DNA from: Spinacia oleracea
Taxonomy: Eukaryota > Streptophyta > Magnoliopsida > Caryophyllales > Amaranthaceae
Direction: 5' to 3'
DNA: 64,000 bases
Assembly (NCBI RefSeq): GCF_020520425.1
Contig: NC_079492.1
Coordinates: 4,030,001-4,094,000 of the forward strand
The notes beneath the pieces were generated by a model, which had not been told where the DNA came from, did not search any database, and saw only the letters and a list, made by a program, of their open reading frames with translations. The position numbers and the translations under genes were made by a program. Of this stretch, positions 1 through 10,019 are shown in pieces (positions within the stretch are counted from its first letter, which is position 1; each line of letters starts with the position of its first letter).

Positions 1-238
1 TCACAATAAGTTTTCCGTTGTTTGGTTTCATGTAAGAAAAATGATGAAACAGAAGGAAAATGAAAAGGAAAGTAAGCAGGCAGTGAGAGGAGTGTACAAG
101 AGATAAGGAAAACGAAGGAAATCAGTTTTCCCTTCATTTTGAAGGGTTTACACTACTTTGCAAACCAAATAATATAAAATTGAAAATAGCGAAAATTATT
201 TTCCAGGAAAATGTTTTACGCCCTACCAAACAGAGCCT
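1..238. mobile_element. Partial MITE (right end)
   Basis: The stretch ends in ACCAAACAGAGCC, and a TTGTTTGG-type sequence lies near its start. Both are typical of the ends of hAT- or Harbinger-type MITEs. The left terminus is probably outside the window, so size and target duplication cannot be checked. Confidence 0.35.
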
Positions 239-436
239 TAAACCGGATATATGCGCGGTTATTAGTTCATTATAGAAAGAAGTAAGTAATTAAGTTGTTG
301 AATTTATCAAAGAAATAACTATTTTGACTTTCGATAGACCTTTAGCCGGTGATGTGTTAGTTGGTGCATGGAGCAATTTACTAATCTGTCCTCTCATGAG
401 TCTCATCTGTGAAGCTTCCTGGCAATAATCCGCTCA

Positions 437-765
437 CTCCCCTCCGTTCCGGAATACTTGACCTGTTTTCCTTATCGGGCCGTCCCTTAATACTTGACCT
501 GTTTCTAAAAATGGATGTATTCTAACAATATTATATTATTTCTCACTCCACCCTTATTAACCCACCTACCCCCTACTCCATACAAAAAATAATTAAAAAT
601 TCAACCCCAACTCTCCCCCAACCCCACCTCTTAACCCACCTCCCACTAACTACATTAAAATAATACCCCACTATCAACTACTACCTATTAAATTAAATAA
701 GTCAATCCAAGTCCCTTAAACTCTGTGCCGGTCAAACCGGGTCGAGTATTCCGGGACGGAGGGAG
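437..765. mobile_element. Stowaway-like (Tc1/mariner) MITE
   Basis: The inverted ends are CTCCCCTCCGTTCCGGAATA and the reverse complement of GAGTATTCCGGGACGGAGGG. The right flank is TA and the left flank is CA, so the TA duplication is imperfect. No coding capacity. Confidence 0.7.
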
Positions 766-1000
766 TATATCATTTGTAAAAGCTTACTCCATTTTATGAA
801 ATGGTTAAACAACTATAGATTATTACGTACTACCACATATTTTTTATGAGGGAAAGAATGGACAACCATTTTATTAAGTTAAATCAAGTTTAGTCAAAAT
901 TTGTAAGATTAGGTGGAACGAGTTCATACGAATTAGTTCTGAGCACAACTACTAGTATAGAACATGATCATTTCATATTACATAATGTTAACTCGGCAAC

Positions 1001-1214
1001 TTTTGTGTAAGACCGCCTTACCGGAAAGACCACTTTGATTGTTTAATTAATTGGTTCCATTTCTTAACTAATTGATTACATTGCTTAATTAATTGATTCA
1101 ATTGCTTAACTAATTAATTCTTTTGCTTAACTAATTGGTATCAGTGCTTAACTAATTGGTTCCATTGCTTAACTTGTATGATACCAAGGTGGACTTTTGT
1201 GTAAGACCGCCTTA
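1001..1214. repeat. Minisatellite between two direct repeats
   Basis: A unit of about 21-22 bp with core GCTTAACTAATTGGTTCCAT is repeated about six times with changes. The block lies between two direct copies of ACTTTTGTGTAAGACCGCCT, near 1001 and 1193. No gene is visible. Confidence 0.7.
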
Positions 1215-1241
1215 TAGAATTTTTTTTAATGTTAACTACTA

Positions 1242-1505
1242 CTCCCTTTGTCCCTTAATAGTCGCACCGTTTTGACTTTTTGCACTATTGACATAATTCA
1301 CTTTGATCTTGTTTTATTTCTAGTATATGAAAATAAATGTTAGTATATAATATATTGTTGGTTTCATCTTAATATATATTTTCAAAATATTAATGTTTTT
1401 ATTAGTTTATATAATATGTACGTAGTTAAAAATATTGAAGATCAAAGTTATGCATTGACAAGCGTGTTCAGTCAAAACGGTGCGAATATTAAGGAACGGA
1501 TGGAG
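1242..1505. mobile_element. Stowaway-like MITE
   Basis: Terminal inverted repeats start CTCCCTTTGTCCCTTAATAG and match the far end (ATTAAGGAACGGATGGAG). TA dinucleotides at 1240-1241 and 1506-1507 form the target duplication. Length is 264 bp with no coding content. Confidence 0.8.
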
Positions 1506-3106
1506 TAGTAATTGTGTAAATTTTATTAGTGATTGAAACAAGTTTCCTATGCAATTAAGCTGCCTTGATAAGTAAGTAAGTTCATGATACAGTATAATTT
1601 CAGCACACGTGCATATAATATTCTTCATTGAATGTAATGATTAAGAAATTAAACCTCACGTGCATCTTCTTAACACGAATGGTTGTCTGTTCTACAAGTT
1701 GCTTCCTTTGTTAAGAGTCCCAAAACCTTGGATTCCTTCCTTCTAATTCTTAATTAATCTTACTTTAATCAAAAGCCTAAAAAGGTTTAAAGTCCTTAAG
1801 TTTAAGGACAACCCCATGACACATGTAAGAAGTTAAAGATGGACAAATTAGTTGTCCTCACTCTTAATGTCTATGTCTAGTTTAAATGTTAAGATAGAAA
1901 GTTATAATTCAGAATGCATATATTTGATCGTTAATATCATATACGAGGGTAAATTAACTTTTTATTGAATTTGGTGATTTTATGGGTTGAGTCAAGTTCA
2001 TGTTGGATAAGTTTTATTGTGCCTAACTCTGATACGCTTTTGTTGTCAAAGGAGATATTTGACTCTATAAACTCAATAAAGTTTCATCCTAAAACCAATT
2101 ATCTTTATAACAGTCCACGATTTTACTAGTATTAATGTTAGTCACTCTCTAGCTCCGTTTTTCGATGGAGATAATTGATCTCAGCTAGCATGTGGATCGA
2201 TGTGAGTTCGTTGTATACATTATCTTATACAACAAAAAGAATATATAATTTAGGACACCAATGAGATTTTGGTCTAGTGGTTAAGATTAAGGATTTGTGT
2301 AAATTAGGTCACAGGATTGAAACCCCCATCCAATATATCCTTTTTTTTTATTTGTACTGTTGATAAGTTACACTGAGTCAAATCGAGTCTGGCCATATAT
2401 ATACAATTAAGCTTGATAGGATTTTATCCTCCTAAAACCAATTTGATAATAAGTTGAGTAATTTACTAATCTTATATGTTGGTTCATCTTTTTTTTCTAT
2501 ACAATTAGTCTCAACTCACACGTCATTTTTCCTATATTATATTTAACAACTGTCTCTATGACTAGCAAAGAAACAAAAATAAAATAAAAATTACAAGACA
2601 TTTTAATAATTTCATAACCAAAAAAGCTGCTTAATCTTGCCAAACATAGAAAAGCCCAAATCACTGCCTATTTTGTCAGTGAAAAAATTGGGATCCACAA
2701 TGATACATGGCCTACAGCCATTGCTTCACTGGCTTTTGCCAACTTTTAATTAAGAAAATTACTAATCCACAAAATTATATCAATAATATGTGATTATTGA
2801 GCACTAAACAAAGTCTTAAATCTCGAGTTTCTAAGTGTTAAAGTGGTGTACCATGTAATGTATAGTCTGTCTATGCATTGTGTTGTGTGTAATAAAATAA
2901 TTAAGGATTTAAACCTTGCTTAATTAGGATAAACCTTTGATGAATGTGCTAAAGTTCTATGTTTTCAATATCATTGGAAATGGAAGCTAACCCCACGAGT
3001 GGAGAAGTATCATATTGCCGTCCTTGGCTCACATCTATGTAAGATTTCTATTTAAGGCAAGGTACTAGAAAGTAGAAAGGTTAGGATCGGGGCGCGTTAT
3101 ATAGTA
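1506..3106. other. Intergenic stretch without a gene
   Basis: AT-rich sequence with short, interrupted frames and no domain that I recognise. The only structured item is the SINE-like block near 2253-2350. Confidence 0.6.
2253..2350 (+). mobile_element. tRNA-derived SINE-like sequence
   Basis: An A-box-like sequence (TGGTCTAGTGGTTAAG) is followed about 30 bp later by a B-box-like GGATTGAAACCCC and a T-rich tail. This is the layout of an internal pol III promoter in a tRNA-derived SINE. The block does not fold as a complete tRNA. Boundaries are approximate and no target duplication was confirmed. Confidence 0.4.
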
Positions 3107-3362
3107 CTTCCTCCAATTCAAAATAGTTGCAACACTTTATTTTTTTGCACTATTTACATATTTACTTTGCTTATTTTTTATGACTATATTTTAGGAAAAA
3201 CATATTCATGTGAAATCTTGTTAGATTCGTCTTATTGTATATTTTGCGAAAATCTATTGTTTGTAACTTTTACTTATCGATAATCAAATATATTAATTGT
3301 TCAAGATATGCATTGGCAAACGTAAAAAGCAAAGTGTTGCAACTAAAAAAAATCGAAGGAAG
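3107..3362. mobile_element. Stowaway-like MITE
   Basis: Inverted ends CTTCCTCCAATTCAAAATAG and its counterpart ending ATCGAAGGAAG. TA flanks at 3105-3106 and 3363-3364. Length is 256 bp. Confidence 0.75.
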
Positions 3363-3509
3363 TACATGTTGTGAAATCGTGCTACTGAATGATGATTAAT
3401 ACTACAACGAAAATAAATGAGGTTTAAGAAAATATACAATTCATATGTTTTATAAATACCGCAATAGCTTGATTTTTACACTATATCAACGCATTTTGGT
3501 AAAACATTT

Positions 3510-3925
3510 AGGGTGTTCACGTCATGATCAAGTTCGAAATTTTGGCGAGTTAGGTCGGAAAATGGGACTATCATTTGTCAAAATTGTAACATGTTCCTTC
3601 TGGATCTTGGCACTAAAGATGGTTGTGGGTTGGCGACACAAAAAAAGCCTGGCCCGACACAAGCACGAAAAAAGCCCGATCCGACCCGGGCATGAAGTCG
3701 TGGGCCGTGGGTCAGGATTCGGCCGATTTTTTGGGGAAAAGGCACGACACGACTCGATCCGGCACGACAAAGCACGCTAAATTTATTAAAATTAGGCTTA
3801 ACCACGACGTTTCAACCCGACCCGATACAAAAGCCCGCTGGTATGGGCCTTATTTTGAACTTTTCAGCTCGGCTCGACACAAAGCCGAATGGGCCGGGCT
3901 CGAGGCCCATGACCATCTTTACTTG
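3510..3925. repeat. GC-rich GGCCCGACAC-type repeat
   Basis: A dense run of GGCCCGACAC, GCCCGATCCG and CACGACACGA motifs stands out from the AT-rich surroundings. Such blocks are usual in the interior of plant hAT-type non-autonomous elements. No matching ends or target duplication were found. Frames on both strands come from base composition, not from a protein. Confidence 0.5.
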
Positions 3926-4738
3926 GCACACCTTCCTTCTGAGTGCAACACATATAGGTGAACAAAACAAGTGACACGCATATGGTGCGTGACACACGTG
4001 CCATGGGCAGTTGTGTTTATTCAACATGAACTGGATCATGAAGGGATACTAATAATACACATAATTATACCGTTATACGATATTATAAAAAAACGTATTA
4101 GAATAAGCCGTATCATTATATTCACAAATACCTTCCCCTGCAAAAATCAACCTTCCTTTGGGTTAAGACTAATTAACACTTATTGGCAAAGGACAACACA
4201 TTATATTATGATAATTGCTATCTTCCTAATTTAGATAAAAATAGACAAAAAGGTGGAAGTATAACTTAGTGCATGCAGAAAATGATGTTTTTTTTTTTCT
4301 ATGTACTATTTTTCTTTTTTTCCATAAATATCCATTATATACAAAAATACAATGCATCTTCCATTATTAATATTTCATATTATGTTTTATTCCAATCATA
4401 TACTTTCGTATTTCTATTTATAGAAATTGGAGAACTTTTTCAGTTTTGATGTATTGATCTACATTTTGATTGGTTCTTTTTCTGTTTATTTTACTTCCTA
4501 ACTACTACTCCGTACTAAGTTCAACAAGCTAAGTGGTTTCTTATATTAGATAATTTCAGCTATTTAATTAAGTTCACTTCAATAGATATAGAATTAAAGA
4601 TAGAGTAGCTAAAAAAATATTCTATCTCCTAATAATTATTGTTTTATTGGCATTAAATAATTACTTATTGTGTAAAGATAATAAAAGGTTTCCTAATCTA
4701 AATGAACTTCTATAAATAGAGAGCTAGGAATGTGAATA

Positions 4739-5084
4739 TCTCTATTATATAAGTGAAGATGTGAGGTTATTTTAGTAAATCCATTTTTGGTGTCCCCCTC
4801 GGATTACTAAATTACCCTTCATACTTATAAAATAGCGAATATAATAACAATCTACCGAATATGAGAAGCCCAAAGAAGCATTTAAATCGACCTACCCCAT
4901 TAATTAAATTCTTACTATTTTAATCAATCTGTTTATATGCGTTCGATTTTATCTAACTTATCTATTTCTTATATTCGAACACATCGCATTTATATTATAT
5001 TTTTTTACATATTATTTCAGGTTTAAATGTAATAACACAAATCTATTTCTTATATTCGCACACATCGCGTGCATATAAGACTAG
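4739..5084 (+). mobile_element. Non-autonomous Helitron
   Basis: It begins TCTCTATTATATAAGTGAAG after an A and ends in CTAG before a T, with a short GC-rich palindrome-like segment (CGCACACATCGCGTGC) about 15 bp upstream of the end. TC...CTRR ends and A|T insertion are Helitron hallmarks. A 30-bp sequence near the 3' end occurs twice inside (near 4963 and 5042). Confidence 0.65.
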
Positions 5085-5962
5085 TCTATTTTATAAAGGA
5101 ACTCCTTAGGTCATTTTTGTAAATTATTTTTTCGTGTCCCCTATAAAATAGACTAAAATACCCTCGACAATTTAAAAGGTGGTTATTTTAGTAATTTTTA
5201 AAAATTGTTATTTAATGCAAATTAGGAAAACCAAATAATATATGCATAAAATATTCCCTATTGGCAATATGACAACAAGAAGTCAACAATGAAATTAATT
5301 TTTTCTGTAACAAACATAAAAGTGAGTAATTAAAGAAGTAAAAAATTATGGAAATCGCCTCCGTAATATCTCATTTTTTTTCACGAAACAATAAAACATG
5401 TCAATAGAAGTCAAAAGAGACCAAAAAAAAAAGGTTCAAATACAATTTTATTATAATTGCAAAAATCTCTATTCTACAAACGAAAAACTAAAATTATTCA
5501 AGTCACCTTTGCCATTCGATTTACTTTAAAAGTAATAGGAGTCTAAACAATTCTAAGAAAAAAAGAGTAAATCAAACAAGCGAGTTTATCCCAAATAGTC
5601 CACCACCGTTTCTCTTGAAATTGTGTTGATACATGTGATTATATATTCTTATTCTGAATCCATGCACTAATTAAGAAAATAAAAACATAAATTGTGTTTG
5701 TGAGATTTATCATTTCGGACGACAAAAATCACACGTTAGATTGCTATATACTTTTAAACATTTTCTTAACTTTTTAATCGGTCATTTGTGATGAAATCTT
5801 GGAATTGATATATATATATTAAACCTTTGGTTAAGATACTTTCTGAAGAAGAAAAAAAAGTACTCCATAGTCATTTTACGTTAATTAATTTTGATTTCTT
5901 AATGTCAGCATACACACATTTTAACATCCACGCATGCACGAATTGCGTATATTAAAAACTAG
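5085..5962 (+). mobile_element. Candidate second Helitron, abutting the first
   Basis: It starts TCTATTTTATAAAGGAAC directly after the CTAG of the preceding Helitron and ends in CTAG before T at 5963. A weak ACGCA/TGCGT stem lies upstream of the end. The adjacency fits the first element inserting exactly at the A|TC border of this one. Confidence 0.45.
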
Positions 5963-6211
5963 TAATATTATAGCTCATCTCCATTGGCGAGAGGCTCAAT
6001 TTGAGTCTCAAAAACCTTTCATGTATCTACTTTTTCAGGGCGTTTCTTGTGAGACCAGTCACACCATCAACTTGATGGTGTGACGAGCGCGAAACCAATA
6101 GCGTACCGGCCTCCCCTAAAACTAAAAAAAAAAAAGTAACAGATCTAAACTATAGAAGTAACATATCTAAACTAAAAAAGTTTACCTCCTCTAAAATTAT
6201 ATATAAAAAAA

Positions 6212-6602
6212 AGTAGGTAAATTTGTCAAAAACTACCTTATAAAATATGATTTTTGCGAAAAACTACCTTATAAAAAAAATGTTGTAATAAACTACCTTA
6301 TAAAAATTTTATGTTGTAAGATACTACCTTTGGCCATATTATGAGCATTAATTCAAAATTACGACGTTGGCTTTACTAGGTGCATATTACGCGACATCTA
6401 ACGGGAAAGACGTAATTAAATGGCACGTGACATATATATGGTAAAGTCAATCCCGAAATTTCAATCAAACGTTCGTAATTTGGGAAAAGGTAGTATCTTA
6501 CAACATAAATTTTTTATAAGGTAGTTTATTACAACATTTTTTTTATAAGGTAGTTTTTCGCAAAAATCATATTTTATAAGGTAGTTTTTGACAAATTTGC
6601 CA
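6212..6602. mobile_element. Fold-back (MULE-like) MITE with long TIRs
   Basis: Inverted arms of about 115 bp contain three copies of ACTACCTTATAAAA on the left and TTTTATAAGGTAGT on the right. The ends are GGTAAATTTGTCAAAAA and GTTTTTGACAAATTTGCC. Similar terminal sequences are seen in the elements at 45.1 and 51.3 kb. The exact target duplication is unclear in the A-rich flank. Confidence 0.7.
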
Positions 6603-6743
6603 AAAAAGTAACATGTCTAAACTATAGAAGTAACATACCTAAACTAAAAATGTACCTCCCCTAAAACTATTCCGTATAAAAAAAGTAACATGTCTAAACT
6701 ATAGAAGTAACATACCTAAACTAAAAAAGAACCTCATCTAAAA

Positions 6744-7110
6744 TCCCAACATTTATAAAGCTTCATACTTTGATTACTATTCACCCAATAGTGCATTTAC
6801 GTGCATGTCCCTCATTTGCTTCTTTGTTTTATTTTGTCTTATTCTTAACAATAGAGCATTTACGGTTTCACCCTTCCATTGCTATACAAAATGTATTATT
6901 TTCTTTGGGTATAATTTCCTAATATATTGTACCTTCGAACTATCAATTAAAACGCATATGGTTTCTATTTCCTGTTACATGTAAATCCAACATCTAACTT
7001 TAACATATCATTTCTAGCATTTTCCATAAATTGTAAGTTCCTAGCTTTTAAGTAACATTTTTACAAAAATAATTTTGTATACCTGCGCTAGCGCACGATC
7101 CAACAACTAG
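6744..7110 (+). mobile_element. Non-autonomous Helitron inside the array
   Basis: It starts TCCCAACATTTATAAAGC after A and ends CTAG before T. A TGCGC-TAG-GCGCA stem lies about 15 bp before the end. Removing it rejoins CTAAAA and TTATAAAAAAAGTAAC, which is the uninterrupted array unit seen elsewhere. This gives an internal empty-site test of both borders. Confidence 0.75.
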
Positions 7111-7599
7111 TTATAAAAAAAGTAACATGTCTAAACTATAGAAGTAACATACCTAAACTAGAAAAAATACCTCCTCTAAATTTTTTTTTTTTTTTTAAAA
7201 GTAACATGTCTAAACTATAGAAGTAACATACCTAAACTAAGAAAGTATCTCCCCTTAAACTACTCCGTATAAAAAAAGTAACATGTATAAACTATAGAAT
7301 TAACATACCTAAACTAAAAAAAGTACTTCCTCTAAAATTATAAAAAAAAAAGTAACATGTCTAAACTATAGAAGTAACATACCTAAACTAAGAAGGTATC
7401 TCCCCTAAAACTACTCAGTATAAAAAAAGTAACATGTATAAACTATAGAAGTAACATACCTAAACTAAAAAAAGTACCTCCTCTAAAATTATAAAAAAAA
7501 GTAACATGTCTAAACTATAGAAGTAACATACCTAAATTCGCAAGTGTGAACTGATCTCACCATTAGTTGATGATGAGGACAGTCTCATATAAGAATTTG

Positions 7600-9240
7600 G
7601 GCTACTTTTTTATCTTTAATTGTGATATCTTCTTCTATAAATCTAAAAATAATATTTCCACATACACTACATATCCGACAAATTATTCTCTATTGTATTT
7701 CTTTCGTGAAAAATAAAATTTACCATTTTTCTAGAATGCGAACTATTGAAAAGAACCTACTTGTATCGAATTTTATTAATTACTCAGTACTTGTATATAT
7801 AATTGTATTTCCATTTACATTCAAGAGTGATGATAAAGGTCGCAAGTTGCGACAATATTTAGTTGTCGTAATCTTACGTGTCGGAGTATAATTGGTACAT
7901 ATAAGCACCACGTAGGCGACACGTCATCATAATATTTTTACTATCAATGCAATATTTTTACTATGAAAATATGTAAATAAGGTAGTCGATATAAAGAAGG
8001 AAACAAATTAGAATATTAAGATTTTCCTACCTTTTTCAATAACATGCATGTATAATAGGTTAAGTTATATAAGTCATATATTTTAGTTTCCAATTTAAAT
8101 AATGACACATAAGCATGCCATGTCATCATTGTGACACGGCTTAAAGGTCGCATGTTGTGACCTTTATCATTTTCGTACATTATATTCAAACCTCTCAAGA
8201 TTCTAAACAAAACAATCAAAATAGGACAGAAGGAGTATTAATCTTAGACTTTGTTATATATGTTCACCGTATCTCCACTTATTTTAGGCAAAAAATTCAG
8301 ATGAATTTATGAAAAATAAGGGTTACACAAATACAATTTACAAATTAAAATAACTTTAAAAATGAGATAAGTTCAGAAAAAAATACGTGAAATCACGTGA
8401 ATAGAGGTATAGAACACATCCTTACCCTTAAATATTTCTTTTTATAATTTAACAAGTTAAGTAAAAACTAAGAAATTATTATCATAGATACCCAATTGGT
8501 AAGTACTTTGGTAGTTCATTGTTTCCAATTCCCACAAAACTGCCTACAAAAATGTCATAGATTCCCACCTTAAAAGCATATATATAAAGCAAGGGACAAA
8601 GAAATTAAGCTATAGAGTTTCTATTTATATATACACATGCACTAATTATTTTCACTTTTTAATGCTTAACGTTATTGTCTCTCTATGTATCAATGCCGTG
8701 TGGAAATACCAATATATCAAAATTTGATGTTATTGGCACTTAAGATACTAATTAATGTTTGTGTTTCTATAAAATGAATGATTGGCATCATAATAATTTT
8801 TACAAACGAGTATAATACTCCTTACTAGCTACTTTATCCGTTTCACAATACATGCACCAGTTTGATTTGTTTACGCTATTTATACATAATTTTGGTACTT
8901 TTTCAAATTTGCTTAATGCTAATGTCTCTCTATGAATCAAACGAGTGCAATATATATTGGTTACTTCATCCGCTTCACAATATATGCACCAGTTTGATTT
9001 TTACGCGCCTTTTATATACTAACTTTGGTGATTTTTCAAACTACGTAAAATTTATCTTCGCAAAAGACAAGAATTAAGTAAAATTCATCTTCGCAAAAGG
9101 CTTGAATTAAGTGAATTGGGATAATTAAACATTCTCTATACAAAACACATGTTTTAACTTGTAAACTATTATTTGCTACTCTTCTTTTTTTGTGCCCCCT
9201 ATATTCCTTTGGTAAGTTTAATTGAACTTCTTGATGTTGA
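7600..9240. other. Intergenic region upstream of the bZIP gene
   Basis: No gene seen. Two direct duplications lie in the distal promoter. A sequence of about 38 bp ending ATGCACCAGTTTGATTT occurs near 8835 and 8965, and a 30-bp AT(T/C)TATCTTCGCAAAAG unit occurs twice near 9050-9110. Confidence 0.6.
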
Positions 9241-9255
9241 CCTAATTTTGTAGTC

Positions 9256-9264
9256 TATATATAA
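9256..9264 (+). promoter_or_regulatory. TATA box of the bZIP gene
   Basis: TATATATAAAT lies about 145 bp upstream of the start codon and is followed by a CT-rich leader without any ATG. It fits a core promoter for the downstream gene. The transcription start is not visible directly. Confidence 0.5.
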
Positions 9265-9407
9265 ATCACCCCATCTTGTGCCCTATTTCCCCCCTTCACC
9301 TTCTTTCTAGATCTTTTTTCTACGTTATTCTCTCTCCGTCATTCTCCATATTACTCGAAAAAATCGAAAAAAAAACCTGAAAATTTCGAGAATAGAGAGA
9401 GAAAAAA

Positions 9408-9953
9408 ATGTATCAAATAAACGACGATAGAAGATTTGAGCTCCCACCTCCTCCACTTACGAACCAACCCAATAATGAGATTGATCCATCCCAATTTGGC
9501 ATTATTTCATCAAATCATAATAAATTCTTACCAAATCTCCACTCTTATCTCCCACTCCATGACCTAACAACCTCTTTAAACCCTAGTCTTATTGATACAC
9601 CAATACATAGCCCTAATAATAGCATTATCAACCCTTTATGTTCAGATCATGATCAATTAGCAACAAGCAAAGAGCAAAACGAAGAACAAGAGATTAGAAG
9701 GCTTAAGAGGATGATATCAAACCGGGAATCGGCTAGACGGTCTAGGCTACGCAAACGCAAGCAACTCGAAAACCTTCAATCACAAGTCTTGCAACTTCTT
9801 GCTGCCAATCATCAACTCGCCGAGAAACTCAACCTTGTCATGGAGTCTAACTATGAACTTCTTCAAGAGAATGCCCGGCTTAGAGACGAAGCCATTTGTC
9901 TACGAGACGAAGCCATTAATTGTGGTAATTCCATGTTTGATGAGGCTCAGTAA
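9408..9953 (+). CDS. bZIP transcription factor (group S-like)
   Basis: Intronless gene for a 181-residue basic leucine zipper protein, expected to act in the nucleus as a dimer binding ACGT-core sites. Residues 1-90 are Pro/Asn/Ser-rich with no known domain. The basic region is at about 97-118 with the invariant spacing N105-x7-R113 (NRESARRSR). The zipper follows with hydrophobic heptads L123, L130, L137, V144, L151 and L158. Small size, lack of introns and the short tail fit plant group S bZIPs of the bZIP42/43 type; that subgroup call is inference. The ATG is the first in the leader, directly after an AGAGAGAGAAAAAA tract. No upstream ORF is present, unlike sucrose-regulated S1 members. 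Near the C-terminus a 21-bp direct duplication gives RDEAI twice (159-163 and 166-170). After the stop, GAGGCTCRGTRATGTAAT is repeated. Confidence 0.9.
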   Translation: MYQINDDRRFELPPPPLTNQPNNEIDPSQFGIISSNHNKFLPNLHSYLPLHDLTTSLNPSLIDTPIHSPNNSIINPLCSDHDQLATSKEQNEEQEIRRLKRMISNRESARRSRLRKRKQLENLQSQVLQLLAANHQLAEKLNLVMESNYELLQENARLRDEAICLRDEAINCGNSMFDEAQ

Positions 9954-10019
9954 TGTAATCAGGGCTAACCTGATTTTCTTTCCTTATCCAAAAAAAAAAA
10001 AAGACGAGGCTCGGTGATG

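Larger units (their letters stand above)
6046..7599. mobile_element. TIR-bounded element with internal AAGTAACAT minisatellite (copy 1)
   Basis: The left end carries a near-perfect hairpin, GTCACACCATCAA-C-TTGATGGTGTGAC, next to TGTGAGACCA. The right end has TGATCTCACCAT and AGTCTCATATAAGAATTTG, which resemble the left end inverted. Between them is an array of about 75-bp units, each with two AAGTAACAT half-motifs (AAGTAACATGTCTAAACTA and AAGTAACATACCTAAACTA) and a CTCCCCTAAAA segment. A fold-back MITE (6212-6602) and a Helitron (6744-7110) are inserted in the array. Two related copies lie at 55.6 kb and 25.9/36.5 kb. There is no coding capacity and I know no family name for it. Confidence 0.65.

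Noticed and set aside
9408-9408. Possible sucrose-control upstream ORF of the bZIP gene
   Set aside because: The leader from the TATA box to the start codon has no ATG.
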